From positions 297,154-361,153 of the forward strand of contig CAVZQU010000019.1 in NCBI GenBank assembly GCA_963777515.1: a stretch of 64,000 bases of DNA, in the 5' to 3' direction. The first letter of the stretch is position 1, and each line of letters opens with the position of its first letter. A program made the position numbers and the translations under genes. The stretch is from CAVSWT01 sp963777515 (lineage in GTDB: Bacteria; Bacteroidota; Ignavibacteria; Ignavibacteriales; Ignavibacteriaceae). Shown here in pieces: positions 52,855 through 61,590 of the stretch. The notes below the pieces were generated by a model, which worked only from the letters and a program-made list of their open reading frames with translations, made no database searches and was not told where the DNA came from.

Positions 52855-53880
52855 TCACAACGCAAAAAACCAAAATATGAGCAATGCTACACTTTCTCTC
52901 GTTTTATAATAAAGTTTGTTCTGAAAATTTAATTTTAAATTTGATGCAGCAAAAAATGATTCTATTTTATAAAAATTACAAATCGCTCTTACTCTTGTTA
53001 AATGATAGGAATCGGAAATAATCACAATACTGCCAACATTATTTTGATTTATTAAATTGTTTTTAATAAATCTTACCTGTTCTGTAGTTGAAGTTGTGTT
53101 CTCTTCCAGCCAGATATCATCGATATTTACAATTCTTTTATACAAGTAAAACAAGGCAACTTTAGCTTCACTCATTTCACCAGGAGCATTGCTTCCTGTC
53201 AGTTGAACTTTGTCAATTAATTTTTTATTGTATAGGGAAATCGCTTCATCAACTCTGGCAGACAAACTTGGACTTGGCCTGTTATTAGACCATACGGCAG
53301 CGCCTAATACAACTCCGACTACTAATTTATTATTAGTTCTATATGTTCTATAATTTTCTCTATCCTGGTTCGAATAAACGAAGGCAAATATTAACAGAAC
53401 AAGGACTAAAATTGCCGAGTATAAAATACTTTTAAAATAAATTATTTTTTTTCTGCCGAACAAATTTAACCATAAAATCATTAATAATATAAATTCCAGA
53501 AATTGAAAAAGAGAGAAGAAGAATCCTTTTATTACTTCCGAGACCGGGTGACTAAAAACATAGTGCTTATGGTTGGAATAATTTGCAAAAACCAAAATAC
53601 TTGCAATTATTAAAATTATAGTTTGAATAATTAAGAATCTTAGTATAAATGATGAGTTAATCGAATCTTGCTTTTTGAAATGATTGAAAAGTAATCCTGA
53701 AAGAATTAGCAGAAAAAAGATTAGATTGAAAACATTTCCTAAATAATTTAATGTAAACTCTGAAAAAGCAAGATCTTGATTTCTATATTTTAAATAATAA
53801 AGTAAGATAGTATCAAAAACTAAAATTGCCGCTAGTGTTAAAAGTCCGGTTAATTTACTTTTATTATTTAAAAGAGACAT
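52855..53880 (-). CDS. YdcF/ElyC (DUF218) family membrane protein
   Basis: 341 residues. About five membrane helices fill the first 180 residues. The C-terminal DUF218 domain shows VGVVLGAAVWSNNRPSPSLS, ARVDEAISLYNKKL, LTGSNAPGEMSEAK, LEENTTSTTEQVRF and IVIISDSYHLTRVRAICNFY, matching ElyC/SanA/YdcF proteins. These are linked to envelope-precursor handling in enterobacteria. The long N-terminal membrane part is more elaborate than in YdcF. The gene is separate. Confidence 0.87.
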   Translation of the reverse strand: MSLLNNKSKLTGLLTLAAILVFDTILLYYLKYRNQDLAFSEFTLNYLGNVFNLIFFLLILSGLLFNHFKKQDSINSSFILRFLIIQTIILIIASILVFANYSNHKHYVFSHPVSEVIKGFFFSLFQFLEFILLMILWLNLFGRKKIIYFKSILYSAILVLVLLIFAFVYSNQDRENYRTYRTNNKLVVGVVLGAAVWSNNRPSPSLSARVDEAISLYNKKLIDKVQLTGSNAPGEMSEAKVALFYLYKRIVNIDDIWLEENTTSTTEQVRFIKNNLINQNNVGSIVIISDSYHLTRVRAICNFYKIESFFAASNLKLNFQNKLYYKTRESVALLIFWFFAL

Positions 53881-54087
53881 TCTTCAGGATTAATTAAGAT
53901 TATTCGAAATTGTAATTTGTAAGATAATAAAATCAAATAAATAAAAAATTTGAGCAAAAACATACTGCTTAATCCATTTTTTTAATTGAAGTGTTGCATT
54001 GTGTGGTTGAAGAGTTGGAGATGTGGAATTTTATAATAGCAGAATTATAAATTAAACCCAGGATTCAATTTTGAATGGTAGATAAAT

Positions 54088-55377
54088 TTACTTTTGATTT
54101 TGCCGTTTTATCCCTTTATCCGCGATATCTTTTCGAAAATACATACCATCAAAATTAATTTTTGATAAAGCATTATAAGCTTTTTCTTTGGCGAGTTTTA
54201 GATTATTATTTTTAATTTGTGAAACAACATTCAATACTCTACCACCCGCGGTAACGATTTTATTTTCTTGTGATTTTGTTCCTGCATGAAATACTAAGAC
54301 ACCTTCATCGTTTTTGTCCAAGCCTGTAATTACTTTACCTTTTTCATAATTCCCAGGATATCCTTTTGATGAAGCAACTACACACACCGCAGAACCGCCA
54401 TTATATGATACGGCACTTTTATTAATTTTACCTTTGGAGGCAGAATATAGTAATTCTAAAAAATCACCTTTTAATAAAGGAAGTATTGCCTGCGTTTCCG
54501 GATCACCAAAGCGGCAATTGAATTCAACTACTTTAGGACCTTCATCGGTAATCATCAAACCAGCATAAAGGCAGCCGATAAACTTTTTATTTTCTTTTTC
54601 CAATCCTTCTATTACTGGTTTGATAACTTTTGTTTCAATTTCTTTCAACAAACTATCTGTAATTAAAGGCGCAGGTGAATAAGCTCCCATTCCGCCTGTA
54701 TTTTTACCAGTATCATTTTCGCCGATTCTTTTATGATCCTGAGCAGAAGGAAGAATTACAAAATCTTCACCATCTGTAATAGCAAAAATTGAAGCTTCTT
54801 CTCCAACCATAAATTCTTCGATTATTATTTTCTCTCCTGAAGCTCCAAAAACTTTTTCTTTCAGTGTTTCATCTAATGCTGACTTAGCTTCATCAAAATT
54901 GTTGCAGATCAAAACTCCTTTTCCGGCAGCCAATCCGTCAGCTTTAATAACTAAGGGATAATCACTTTTCTTGCAATAATTAATTGCCTCGTCATACTGT
55001 TGCTCATTGAATTCAACATAATAAGATGTAGGTACACTATATTTTGTCATTATGCTTTTGGCAAATGATTTTGAAGCTTCTATTTGGGCAGCTTCTGCAC
55101 TTGGGCCAAAAACATTATAGCCGTTTTGTCGAAGTAAATCTGCTGTTCCATCTACTAATGGTTTTTCAGGGCCTATAACTATGAGATCAATTTTATTTTG
55201 TGAACAGAAATTTAATAGTTCATTTTTATTTGAAATATTTAACTCAATATTTTTCCCTAATTGTTCGGTTCCAGGATTTCCAGGTGCGATGTAAAAATTA
55301 TTTAACTGCGGGCTCTCTTTAATTTTATAAGCGAGGGCATGTTCCCTTCCGCCAGAACCAATTAAAAGAACATTCAT
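54088..55377 (-). CDS. purD: Phosphoribosylamine-glycine ligase
   Basis: 429 residues. N domain start MNVLLIGSGGREHALAYK; ATP-grasp with VIKADGLAAGKGVLIC and IIEEFMVGEEASIFAI; metal-binding VEFNCRFGDPETQAILP. It makes GAR in purine synthesis. The ATG overlaps the stop of the upstream glycosyltransferase gene by 4 nt, so the two are translationally coupled even though their jobs are unrelated. Confidence 0.96.
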   Translation of the reverse strand: MNVLLIGSGGREHALAYKIKESPQLNNFYIAPGNPGTEQLGKNIELNISNKNELLNFCSQNKIDLIVIGPEKPLVDGTADLLRQNGYNVFGPSAEAAQIEASKSFAKSIMTKYSVPTSYYVEFNEQQYDEAINYCKKSDYPLVIKADGLAAGKGVLICNNFDEAKSALDETLKEKVFGASGEKIIIEEFMVGEEASIFAITDGEDFVILPSAQDHKRIGENDTGKNTGGMGAYSPAPLITDSLLKEIETKVIKPVIEGLEKENKKFIGCLYAGLMITDEGPKVVEFNCRFGDPETQAILPLLKGDFLELLYSASKGKINKSAVSYNGGSAVCVVASSKGYPGNYEKGKVITGLDKNDEGVLVFHAGTKSQENKIVTAGGRVLNVVSQIKNNNLKLAKEKAYNALSKINFDGMYFRKDIADKGIKRQNQK

Positions 55378-56657
55378 ACAACTTCTTCCTTAATAAAAAA
55401 CTGGAACTGTTTTGATAATAACTCCGTCAAATATTCTCTTTGGTGCTGCTTTACAAAATCTTCATTTGGTTTTGGTAATTCATTTTTTATATAAAGTTCA
55501 TAAATATGAATTATAACTTGTTTTATTTCATCAACGTTATTGGGCTGTGTAACAAAAGCAGCTCCATAATTTTCAGCAGCAGTTCTTAGCGCACCTTCCG
55601 GTAATGATGCAATAATTGGTTTCCGCGTACCGAAATATTCATATAACTTTCCGCTTGAAATTGTATCGGAGTTCCGGCTTTTTCCCACCATCATCCAAAG
55701 CACATCACTCATCATTGTTTTTGAAAGTGCATCTTTGTGAGGAAGATATCCATGCTCGAAAACATAATCATCCAAATTAAGTTTCCTCACAAGTTTTTTA
55801 TTTTCATTTTTTAATAGACCGATAAAATGCAGTTCAATATTTGAAGAAATATCAGGACGTTCTAAAGAAATCTTTTTGAATGCTTTTAAAAGATATTTAG
55901 GTGTAATGAATTCGTAGAAAATTCCCGAATAAGTAATTCTCATTTTGCTATTTGATTTCTTTTCAACGGGAAGATTTTCAAAATCTTCATCATCGTAGCC
56001 ATGTGGAATTATAAAGATATCTTCGAAGGTTAAAAACTGATAATAGTTAATCAGCTTTTCTTTAATTCTGCGATTTGTTGTAATAATCTTATCTGCGGCT
56101 CTTAGTGCTTTGTACTCCATTTTTTTATGCAGATAACTGTGCATTGGAGTAGGATAAAATGCAAATTGATTTCCATACCACAAATCACGGTAATCAACAA
56201 ATAAAGGAATGTTAAATTTCTTCTTCAATTTAGCAGCAATATTAAAAGCAGAAAATGGAGGAATTGTTACAAAGATTACATCAAAACTTTCTTTGCTTAA
56301 TAATTCGGATGCAACTTTATAGGCTTTATTAGACCATGAAACTTTATTATCAGGAATAAAAATAGTCTGGCTTATACGATTTAGAATTTTTCTCAATCGT
56401 TCCGGCATCCTAACAGTTCCATATTTATTTAGCACAGCATTAGGTTCAGATGCGCTTGTTCTGATAACTTTAATTCCCGCTTTTTCCACTTCACCAAGAA
56501 GAGATTCATCATGTGCAAAATAAGCTGCACTCCCGGTTGTAATAACAGTGGGTTCCCAATTATAATTCTTCAAGTATTTAGTAAACTTAACAGTTCTCTG
56601 AACACCGCTTAAACCCAAAGGTGGATAGTAGTATGCTATTACTAAAACTTTAAACAT
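55374..56657 (-). CDS. Glycosyltransferase, GT-B fold (GT4-like)
   Basis: 427 residues. The acceptor domain begins VLVIAYYYPPLGLSGVQRTV, the classic GT4 start. The donor domain has ITYSGIFYEF, ELHFIGLLKNENK, VFEHGYLPHKDAL and SSGKLYEYFGTRKPIIAS, which holds the EX7E-like end. It likely transfers a sugar to a surface glycan or lipid in the cytoplasmic membrane. It lies far from the exopolysaccharide operon, between guaB and purD. Confidence 0.87.
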   Translation of the reverse strand: MFKVLVIAYYYPPLGLSGVQRTVKFTKYLKNYNWEPTVITTGSAAYFAHDESLLGEVEKAGIKVIRTSASEPNAVLNKYGTVRMPERLRKILNRISQTIFIPDNKVSWSNKAYKVASELLSKESFDVIFVTIPPFSAFNIAAKLKKKFNIPLFVDYRDLWYGNQFAFYPTPMHSYLHKKMEYKALRAADKIITTNRRIKEKLINYYQFLTFEDIFIIPHGYDDEDFENLPVEKKSNSKMRITYSGIFYEFITPKYLLKAFKKISLERPDISSNIELHFIGLLKNENKKLVRKLNLDDYVFEHGYLPHKDALSKTMMSDVLWMMVGKSRNSDTISSGKLYEYFGTRKPIIASLPEGALRTAAENYGAAFVTQPNNVDEIKQVIIHIYELYIKNELPKPNEDFVKQHQREYLTELLSKQFQFFIKEEVV

Positions 56658-56710
56658 AGTTTGGCAAACGTAACATGAAAAAAATTTATAAAATTCCTGA
56701 ATTCATAAGA

Positions 56711-58177
56711 TCAGGAATGATAATTAGGTGCTTCTTTGGTAATTATAACATCATGGGGATGACTTTCCCTTAAACCTGATAATGTAATCCTAATATATTT
56801 TGTACGAGTCTTTAGCTCATGAATATTTTTAACTCCACAATATCCCATTGCCGCTCTTAAACCGCCAATAAGTTGATAAATTGTATCTGATAAAGGCCCT
56901 TTATATGGAACTCTTCCTTCTACTCCTTCAGGAACCAGCTTTGCAATGTCATCTTCGGTATCTTGGAAATATCTGTCTTTGCTGCCTTGTTTCATAGCCT
57001 CAAGGGAACCCATTCCTCTGTACATTTTAAAACTTCTTCCTTCATAAAGAACTTTTTCTCCCGGACTCTCTTCAACTCCGGCAAATAATCCTCCAATCAT
57101 AACAGAGTCTGCTCCCGCAGAAATAGCTTTTGGGACGTCTCCGGTTTGCTTAATGCCACCATCTGCAATAATCGGGATGCCTTTTGCTTTAAGTGCTCTA
57201 TAAACTTCTGATACGGCAGTAATTTGAGGGATTCCTACTCCAGCTACTACCCTTGTTGTACAGATTGATCCTGGGCCGATTCCAACTTTTACAGCATCAA
57301 CTTTGCAATCATAGAGGTCAAGTGCAGCTTCATAAGTACCAATATTACCAGCAATTAGTTGTTCATACTTAAATTTTCTTCGAACTTCTTTGATCATTTT
57401 AATCACACCCATTGAATGGCCATGAGCTGTATCAATTACTATAACATCTACACCGGCGTTGGATAATGCTTCAATTCTCTCTATTGTATCATAAGTGATT
57501 CCAACTGCTGCTCCCACTCTTAATCTGCCATGCTGATCTTTACAAGCGTTTGGATGCTTCTTTTTCTTTTGAATATCCTTAAATGTTATTAGTCCTTTTA
57601 AGATTCCGTTTTTATCAACAACCGGTAATTTTTCTATTTTATATTTCTGGAGCATCTTTTCAGCTTTTTCAAAATTGGTTCCAATTGTAGCCGTTATCAG
57701 ATTATCCTTTGTCATCAAATCTTTAACTTTTAATTTTAAATTCGGTTCGAATCTTAAATCGCGGTTAGTTAATATACCGACAAGCTTTTCATTTGAATCA
57801 ACAACCGGAATCCCGGACACGCTATATTTTTTCATTAAATCAAGAGCATCGCCTATAGTTTTATTAGATGTAAGAGTGACAGGATTCCGAATCATCCCGC
57901 TTTCAGATCTTTTTACTTTGTCAACCTCTTCACATTGTTTTTCTATGCTCAAGTTTTTATGAAGTATCCCTATCCCACCTTCTCTCGCAATAGCAACAGC
58001 CATTGCAGATTCCGTTACAGTATCCATAGCTGCGGAAATAATAGGAACATTTAATTTTATATCAGGTGTCAGCTTAGTGGTAACATCAACTTCTCTAGGA
58101 AGAACGTTTGATTTCCCTGGTTCTAAAAGTATATCATCAAAAGTTAACCCTTCGCGAATTCTTAATTTATCATTCAT
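56711..58177 (-). CDS. guaB: Inosine-5'-monophosphate dehydrogenase
   Basis: 488 residues. The barrel opens GLTFDDILLEPGKSNVLPRE; two CBS domains are inserted (about 95-205; SVSGIPVVDSNEKLVGILTN and KIEKLPVVDKNGILKGLITF). The catalytic Cys lies in GIGPGSICTTRVVAG, followed by IADGGIKQTGDV and the flap YKGPLSDT. It is the rate-limiting step to GMP. An insulating terminator lies between it and the acyl-CoA dehydrogenase gene upstream. No ribosome-binding site is evident. Confidence 0.97.
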   Translation of the reverse strand: MNDKLRIREGLTFDDILLEPGKSNVLPREVDVTTKLTPDIKLNVPIISAAMDTVTESAMAVAIAREGGIGILHKNLSIEKQCEEVDKVKRSESGMIRNPVTLTSNKTIGDALDLMKKYSVSGIPVVDSNEKLVGILTNRDLRFEPNLKLKVKDLMTKDNLITATIGTNFEKAEKMLQKYKIEKLPVVDKNGILKGLITFKDIQKKKKHPNACKDQHGRLRVGAAVGITYDTIERIEALSNAGVDVIVIDTAHGHSMGVIKMIKEVRRKFKYEQLIAGNIGTYEAALDLYDCKVDAVKVGIGPGSICTTRVVAGVGIPQITAVSEVYRALKAKGIPIIADGGIKQTGDVPKAISAGADSVMIGGLFAGVEESPGEKVLYEGRSFKMYRGMGSLEAMKQGSKDRYFQDTEDDIAKLVPEGVEGRVPYKGPLSDTIYQLIGGLRAAMGYCGVKNIHELKTRTKYIRITLSGLRESHPHDVIITKEAPNYHS

Positions 58178-58202
58178 AAAATATTTTTATTTTATTATTA
58201 AA

Positions 58203-58230
58203 AATTAAAAAAGACCAACTAGTGGTCTTT
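58203..58230 (-). terminator. Terminator of the acyl-CoA dehydrogenase gene
   Basis: Minus-strand reading: AAAGACCA (58223-58230), loop CTAGT, TGGTCTTT (58210-58217), then TTTAATTTTT. It lies 8 nt after the stop codon and before guaB. Confidence 0.85.
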
Positions 58231-58237
58231 AATTCAT

Positions 58238-59407
58238 TCAATCATAAGCCGGAAAACCCGTTATATCTTCACCAACAATTAATGTATGCATTTCATGAGT
58301 GCCCTCATAAGTTTTAACTGACTCAAGATTTGCCGAGTGACGCATAACAGGATATTCATCTAAAATTCCATTTGCACCTAAAATCTCTCTTGAAATTCTT
58401 GCCATCTCCAATGCTTTTTCACAATTATTTCTTTTTGCCAACGAAACATGGGTATGTTTTAGTGTACCATTATCTTTCATTCTTCCTAATTGAATATTTA
58501 GCAATTGTGCTTTGGTAATTTCAGTTAAGATATAAACCAATTTTTCCTGAGTCATTTGATAAGCTGCTATAGGTTTGCTGAATTGTACTCTTGATTTGGC
58601 ATAGTTCAATGCAGCATCATAACAAGCCATCATTGCACCTACAACTCCCCAGGCAATTCCATAACGAGCTTGATTCAAGCACATCAACGCATTTTTTAAG
58701 CCTTCAGTTTTAGGAAGAAGATTTTCTTCAGGAACAAATACATTGTCGAAAATTAATTCAGAAGTAACTGATGCTCGTAATGAATGTTTGCCTTTCATTT
58801 CAGGAGCAGTAAAACCTTTAAAACTTTTTTCAACAAGAAATCCTTTTACAATCCCGTCCAACTTTGCCCAGACTACAGCTACATCAGCAATTGTCCCATT
58901 TGTTATCCACATCTTAGCACCGTTTAAAATAAAACCACCGTCAACTTTTTCTGCTTTTGTAATCATGCCGCCAGGGTTGGAACCGTAATCAGGTTCTGTT
59001 AGTCCAAAACAGCCAATTTTATTTCCGGAAGCCAATTGAGGAAGCCATTTATCTTTTTGTTCATCGTTTCCAAAAGTAAAGATAGGATACATTACTAAAG
59101 CGCTTTGAACAGAAACAAAACTTCTAATACCGCTGTCTCCCCTTTCCAATTCCTGCATCACTAATCCATAAGCAACATTATTTAATTCTGCACATCCATA
59201 TTTTTGAGGTAAAGTTGTTCCAAATAAACTTAACTCTGCCATTTTAGGAATAAGCTCAATAGGAAATTTTCCTTCACGGTTATGCTTTTCAATAATCGGG
59301 ATTATTTCGGCCGAGACAAATTCTCTAACAGAATCTCTAATCATCAACTCTTCTTCGGATAATAAAGAACTAATATTAAAATAATCCACACCCTCGAACT
59401 TTTGCAT
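58238..59407 (-). CDS. Acyl-CoA dehydrogenase, glutaryl-CoA dehydrogenase-like
   Basis: 389 residues. Flavin-site motifs: CFGLTEPDYGSNPGGM, MWITNGTIADVAVVWAK and the catalytic Glu in VKTYEGTHEMHTLIVG. SLRASVTSELIFDNVFVPEE and MQELERGDSGIRSFVSVQSA are characteristic of the glutaryl-CoA dehydrogenase subgroup. It would oxidise and decarboxylate glutaryl-CoA or a related short acyl-CoA, passing electrons to the EtfBA pair encoded at 27-29 kb. It has its own promoter (59441-59471) and terminator. Confidence 0.9.
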   Translation of the reverse strand: MQKFEGVDYFNISSLLSEEELMIRDSVREFVSAEIIPIIEKHNREGKFPIELIPKMAELSLFGTTLPQKYGCAELNNVAYGLVMQELERGDSGIRSFVSVQSALVMYPIFTFGNDEQKDKWLPQLASGNKIGCFGLTEPDYGSNPGGMITKAEKVDGGFILNGAKMWITNGTIADVAVVWAKLDGIVKGFLVEKSFKGFTAPEMKGKHSLRASVTSELIFDNVFVPEENLLPKTEGLKNALMCLNQARYGIAWGVVGAMMACYDAALNYAKSRVQFSKPIAAYQMTQEKLVYILTEITKAQLLNIQLGRMKDNGTLKHTHVSLAKRNNCEKALEMARISREILGANGILDEYPVMRHSANLESVKTYEGTHEMHTLIVGEDITGFPAYD

Positions 59408-59729
59408 AGCTACCTTTTATTCTTAGAAAATTTTGATTTCCAAAGTTAAATCATTACCCCTTTACAATCAATGACTAGAAAATTGAAAGATTAAAAGATT
59501 ACAAATTACAAGATTACAAGATTCTGTATTGGCAAAATAAATTTTTGTTCCTTGAATTTAATCTTGAACTTGAACTTCACTAAATTGAATGAGCGATTAA
59601 ACGATTGGTTGATTGTATGAATGAGGAAAATTGATTTTAAGATTGATAAAAAACTTCAAAAGTTATTTTAATATTTAATAGATATTACTATCTTTGTGCA
59701 CATAAAAAATAGTAAGAATTTCAGCTAAT
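59408..59729. other. Intergenic region with a promoter, ATTACAAG repeats and the tRNA leader
   Basis: 322 bp. It holds the acyl-CoA dehydrogenase promoter at its left end. A short tandem run of AGATTACAA units lies around 59480-59525. TATCTTTG at 59689-59696 fits the -7 promoter box of the tRNA-Ser gene, about 33 nt before the mature tRNA. The middle holds low-complexity AT-rich sequence. Confidence 0.5.
59441..59471 (-). promoter_or_regulatory. Bacteroidota-type promoter of the acyl-CoA dehydrogenase gene
   Basis: On the minus strand TTG (59469-59471), exactly 20 nt, then TAACTTTG (59441-59448), a full match to TAnnTTTG. It lies 33 nt before the ATG. Confidence 0.65.
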
Positions 59730-59819
59730 GGAGAGGTGGGTGAGTGGCTGAAACCAACGGTTTGCTAAACCGTCATACTCTGTAAAGGGGTATCGAGGGT
59801 TCGAATCCCTCCCTCTCCG
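59730..59819 (+). tRNA. tRNA-Ser (anticodon GCU)
   Basis: 90 nt, class II. The acceptor stem GGAGAGG (59730-59736) pairs with CCTCTCC (59812-59818); discriminator G. The anticodon arm is ACGGT-TTGCTAA-ACCGT with anticodon GCT. The long variable arm (around 59774-59794, TACTC/GGGTA) and T arm GAGGG-TTCGAAT-CCCTC are all intact. CCA is not encoded. It reads AGC and AGU codons. Confidence 0.97.
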
Positions 59820-59834
59820 CTCTACTTTTATAAG

Positions 59835-59880
59835 CCTTGAAGATGTTAAAAAATGGCACTTTTCAAGGTTTTTCTTTTTC
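59835..59880 (+). terminator. Terminator after tRNA-Ser
   Basis: Stem CCTTGAA (59835-59841) / TTCAAGG (59862-59868), 20-nt loop, followed by TTTTTCTTTTTC. It sits 15 nt after the tRNA. Confidence 0.75.
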
Positions 59881-59902
59881 TAACCATAAAGTCAATTTAT
59901 TT

Positions 59903-60037
59903 TTAATATTTAATCTGATCTAACAATCCTTGCATTTCAATAATAATCCAATGCTCGGCATATTTCCCCTTCTGGATGCGTACAATATCAATTACATTCA
60001 TTTCAGTTTTTTTATTTGCAGGTGTAATATTTATAAA
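59903..60037 (-). pseudogene. Decayed 3' end of an ester-cyclase (SnoaL-like) gene
   Basis: This stretch still translates to 44 codons (FINITPANKKTEMNVIDIVR, then GKYAEHWIIIEMQGLLDQIK) and a stop. Over 43 residues it matches the C-terminus of the intact cyclase at 60960-61364 at 30 positions by my alignment. The upstream three quarters of the gene are gone; an in-frame stop lies at 60050. It sits just after the isocitrate lyase-like gene, which is now flanked by the intact gene and this remnant. Confidence 0.85.
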
Positions 60038-60056
60038 TCTATTTTTTACTTAAACA

Positions 60057-60830
60057 TTAAAACAAACTATTAAAATTTTGGTTCCGAATAATTTCATTTA
60101 CCTTCTTCTCCATTTGCGTATAAACAAAACTATTAATAAAATTCCCCATACTTATTCTTTTAATTCCTATATCAGAAAGTATATTGAAACTTGGGAGATT
60201 TGGCATACACATTACGTTAATGGGTAATTCCGTTGAATTAACAACCTCCTTTATTTCTTCCTGATTAATCATACCAGGAATAAAAATTCCATTAATGTTT
60301 GCTGTTTCATACAAGCGGATTCTCTTTTTAGCTTCATTCAATTTATTTTTTAGATTTAACAAATAAACATCGGTACGAACGTTGACAAAAATTTTTATTT
60401 CTTTTTGTTCTAATTTATTACAGATCTTTTTAAGCTTGTTAGTAAACATTTCTGCTGATAAAATAGATCGAGTCGATTTTTTTAATACAGAATCTTCAAT
60501 ATTAATTCCCACAACTCCAATTTCAACCAACTTTATTATATTAGATAAAATTACATCAACGTCATCACTATAGCCGGATTCTATATCTACGGATAAAGGA
60601 AGGCTTGTATTTTCGGAAATTCTTTTAACTAAATAAAAATATTCCTCAAAGGAAATATTCTCTCCATCTTCATAACCAAGGCTATTTGCAATAGCTGCAC
60701 TTGAAGTACCAATTGCTTTAAATTTTAACTTCTCAAAAACCTTTGCACTTTGTACATTCCAAACATTACCAAGTATTAACGGACTTTCTGATGTATGCAG
60801 TTCTACAAATTTTTCAAATAGTGACATCAT
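60057..60830 (-). CDS. Isocitrate lyase/PEP mutase-superfamily protein
   Basis: 257 residues from the ATG at 60830, which has AAGGAG upstream; a TTG at 60863 is open but unlikely. The barrel shows PLILGNVWNVQSAKVFEKL, AIGTSSAAIANSLGYEDGE, the metal-binding DIESGYSDD, VGINIEDSV and FVNVRTDVYL. It lacks the KKCGH catalytic loop of true isocitrate lyases, placing it in the broad oxaloacetate hydrolase/phosphonopyruvate group of unknown substrate. It lies in the same direction as the cyclase gene 129 bp upstream. Confidence 0.85.
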   Translation of the reverse strand: MMSLFEKFVELHTSESPLILGNVWNVQSAKVFEKLKFKAIGTSSAAIANSLGYEDGENISFEEYFYLVKRISENTSLPLSVDIESGYSDDVDVILSNIIKLVEIGVVGINIEDSVLKKSTRSILSAEMFTNKLKKICNKLEQKEIKIFVNVRTDVYLLNLKNKLNEAKKRIRLYETANINGIFIPGMINQEEIKEVVNSTELPINVMCMPNLPSFNILSDIGIKRISMGNFINSFVYTQMEKKVNEIIRNQNFNSLF

Positions 60831-60959
60831 TATTTTCTCCTTATTATAAATTGATGTCACCAACTTAAATTACAAGAATTATCTCTTCCACCGAAAAATT
60901 GACATGAATATTTTAAACTATAAAATAATAATCTGATTTTAAAAGAATTAGACTTGTTA

Positions 60960-61364
60960 TTACTTAATCTGAGCCAGCAATCCTTGCATATCAATTACAT
61001 TCCAATGCTCGGCATATTTCCCACTTTCAACTCGGACGATATCGATTACTTTCATTTCAATTTTTTTATTTGTCGCAGGAATATTCATAAATGTTTCGGT
61101 ATGAGTTCCGTGAATTGTTTTTCTTGATGTAACTTTATCACCTTCTCCAACCTGGTCATGTATTTCAACTTTTATATCGCTGAATGCTTCCCAAAATATT
61201 TTTAAGAAACCTACCATTCCATCAGCACCGGCAGAGAAACCAGGCTTAACAGACCTATTAACAAATGTTGGAAGAAATAGTTCATCCATTAATTCAATTT
61301 TTTTATTTTCAATAACTTCTTTATTAAAACGCCTCACTACTGCTTTGTTTTGTTCGATTGACAT
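60960..61364 (-). CDS. Ester cyclase (SnoaL-like polyketide cyclase family)
   Basis: 134 residues, one NTF2-like fold: RRFNKEVIENKKIELMDELF, PGFSAGADGMVGFLKIFWEA, the catalytic-type KVEIHDQVGEGDKVTSRKTI, GTHTETFMNIPATNKKIEMK and HWNVIDMQGLLAQI. Family members act on small ring-closing or ester substrates; few are assigned. AAAGGAA precedes the ATG. A decayed copy of its 3' end lies at 59903-60037. Confidence 0.88.
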   Translation of the reverse strand: MSIEQNKAVVRRFNKEVIENKKIELMDELFLPTFVNRSVKPGFSAGADGMVGFLKIFWEAFSDIKVEIHDQVGEGDKVTSRKTIHGTHTETFMNIPATNKKIEMKVIDIVRVESGKYAEHWNVIDMQGLLAQIK

Positions 61365-61590
61365 GTTAATTCCTTTCTATAAAATTTTAATCTATTTTCT
61401 AATTTGAAAGTCTTAGTGACTCAGTGGTAAACAAACTCAGCCATTTAGGTATATGGAAGACTAAATGATACAAGAAAATCTAATTCACCATCTCATATCA
61501 GTAAGTTCAATACTCAAATCAAATACATACTTTCACACTTGCTTTTTATTAACTTAAGATGAAATGCAGAAAACCAAAAATTTATAATGT

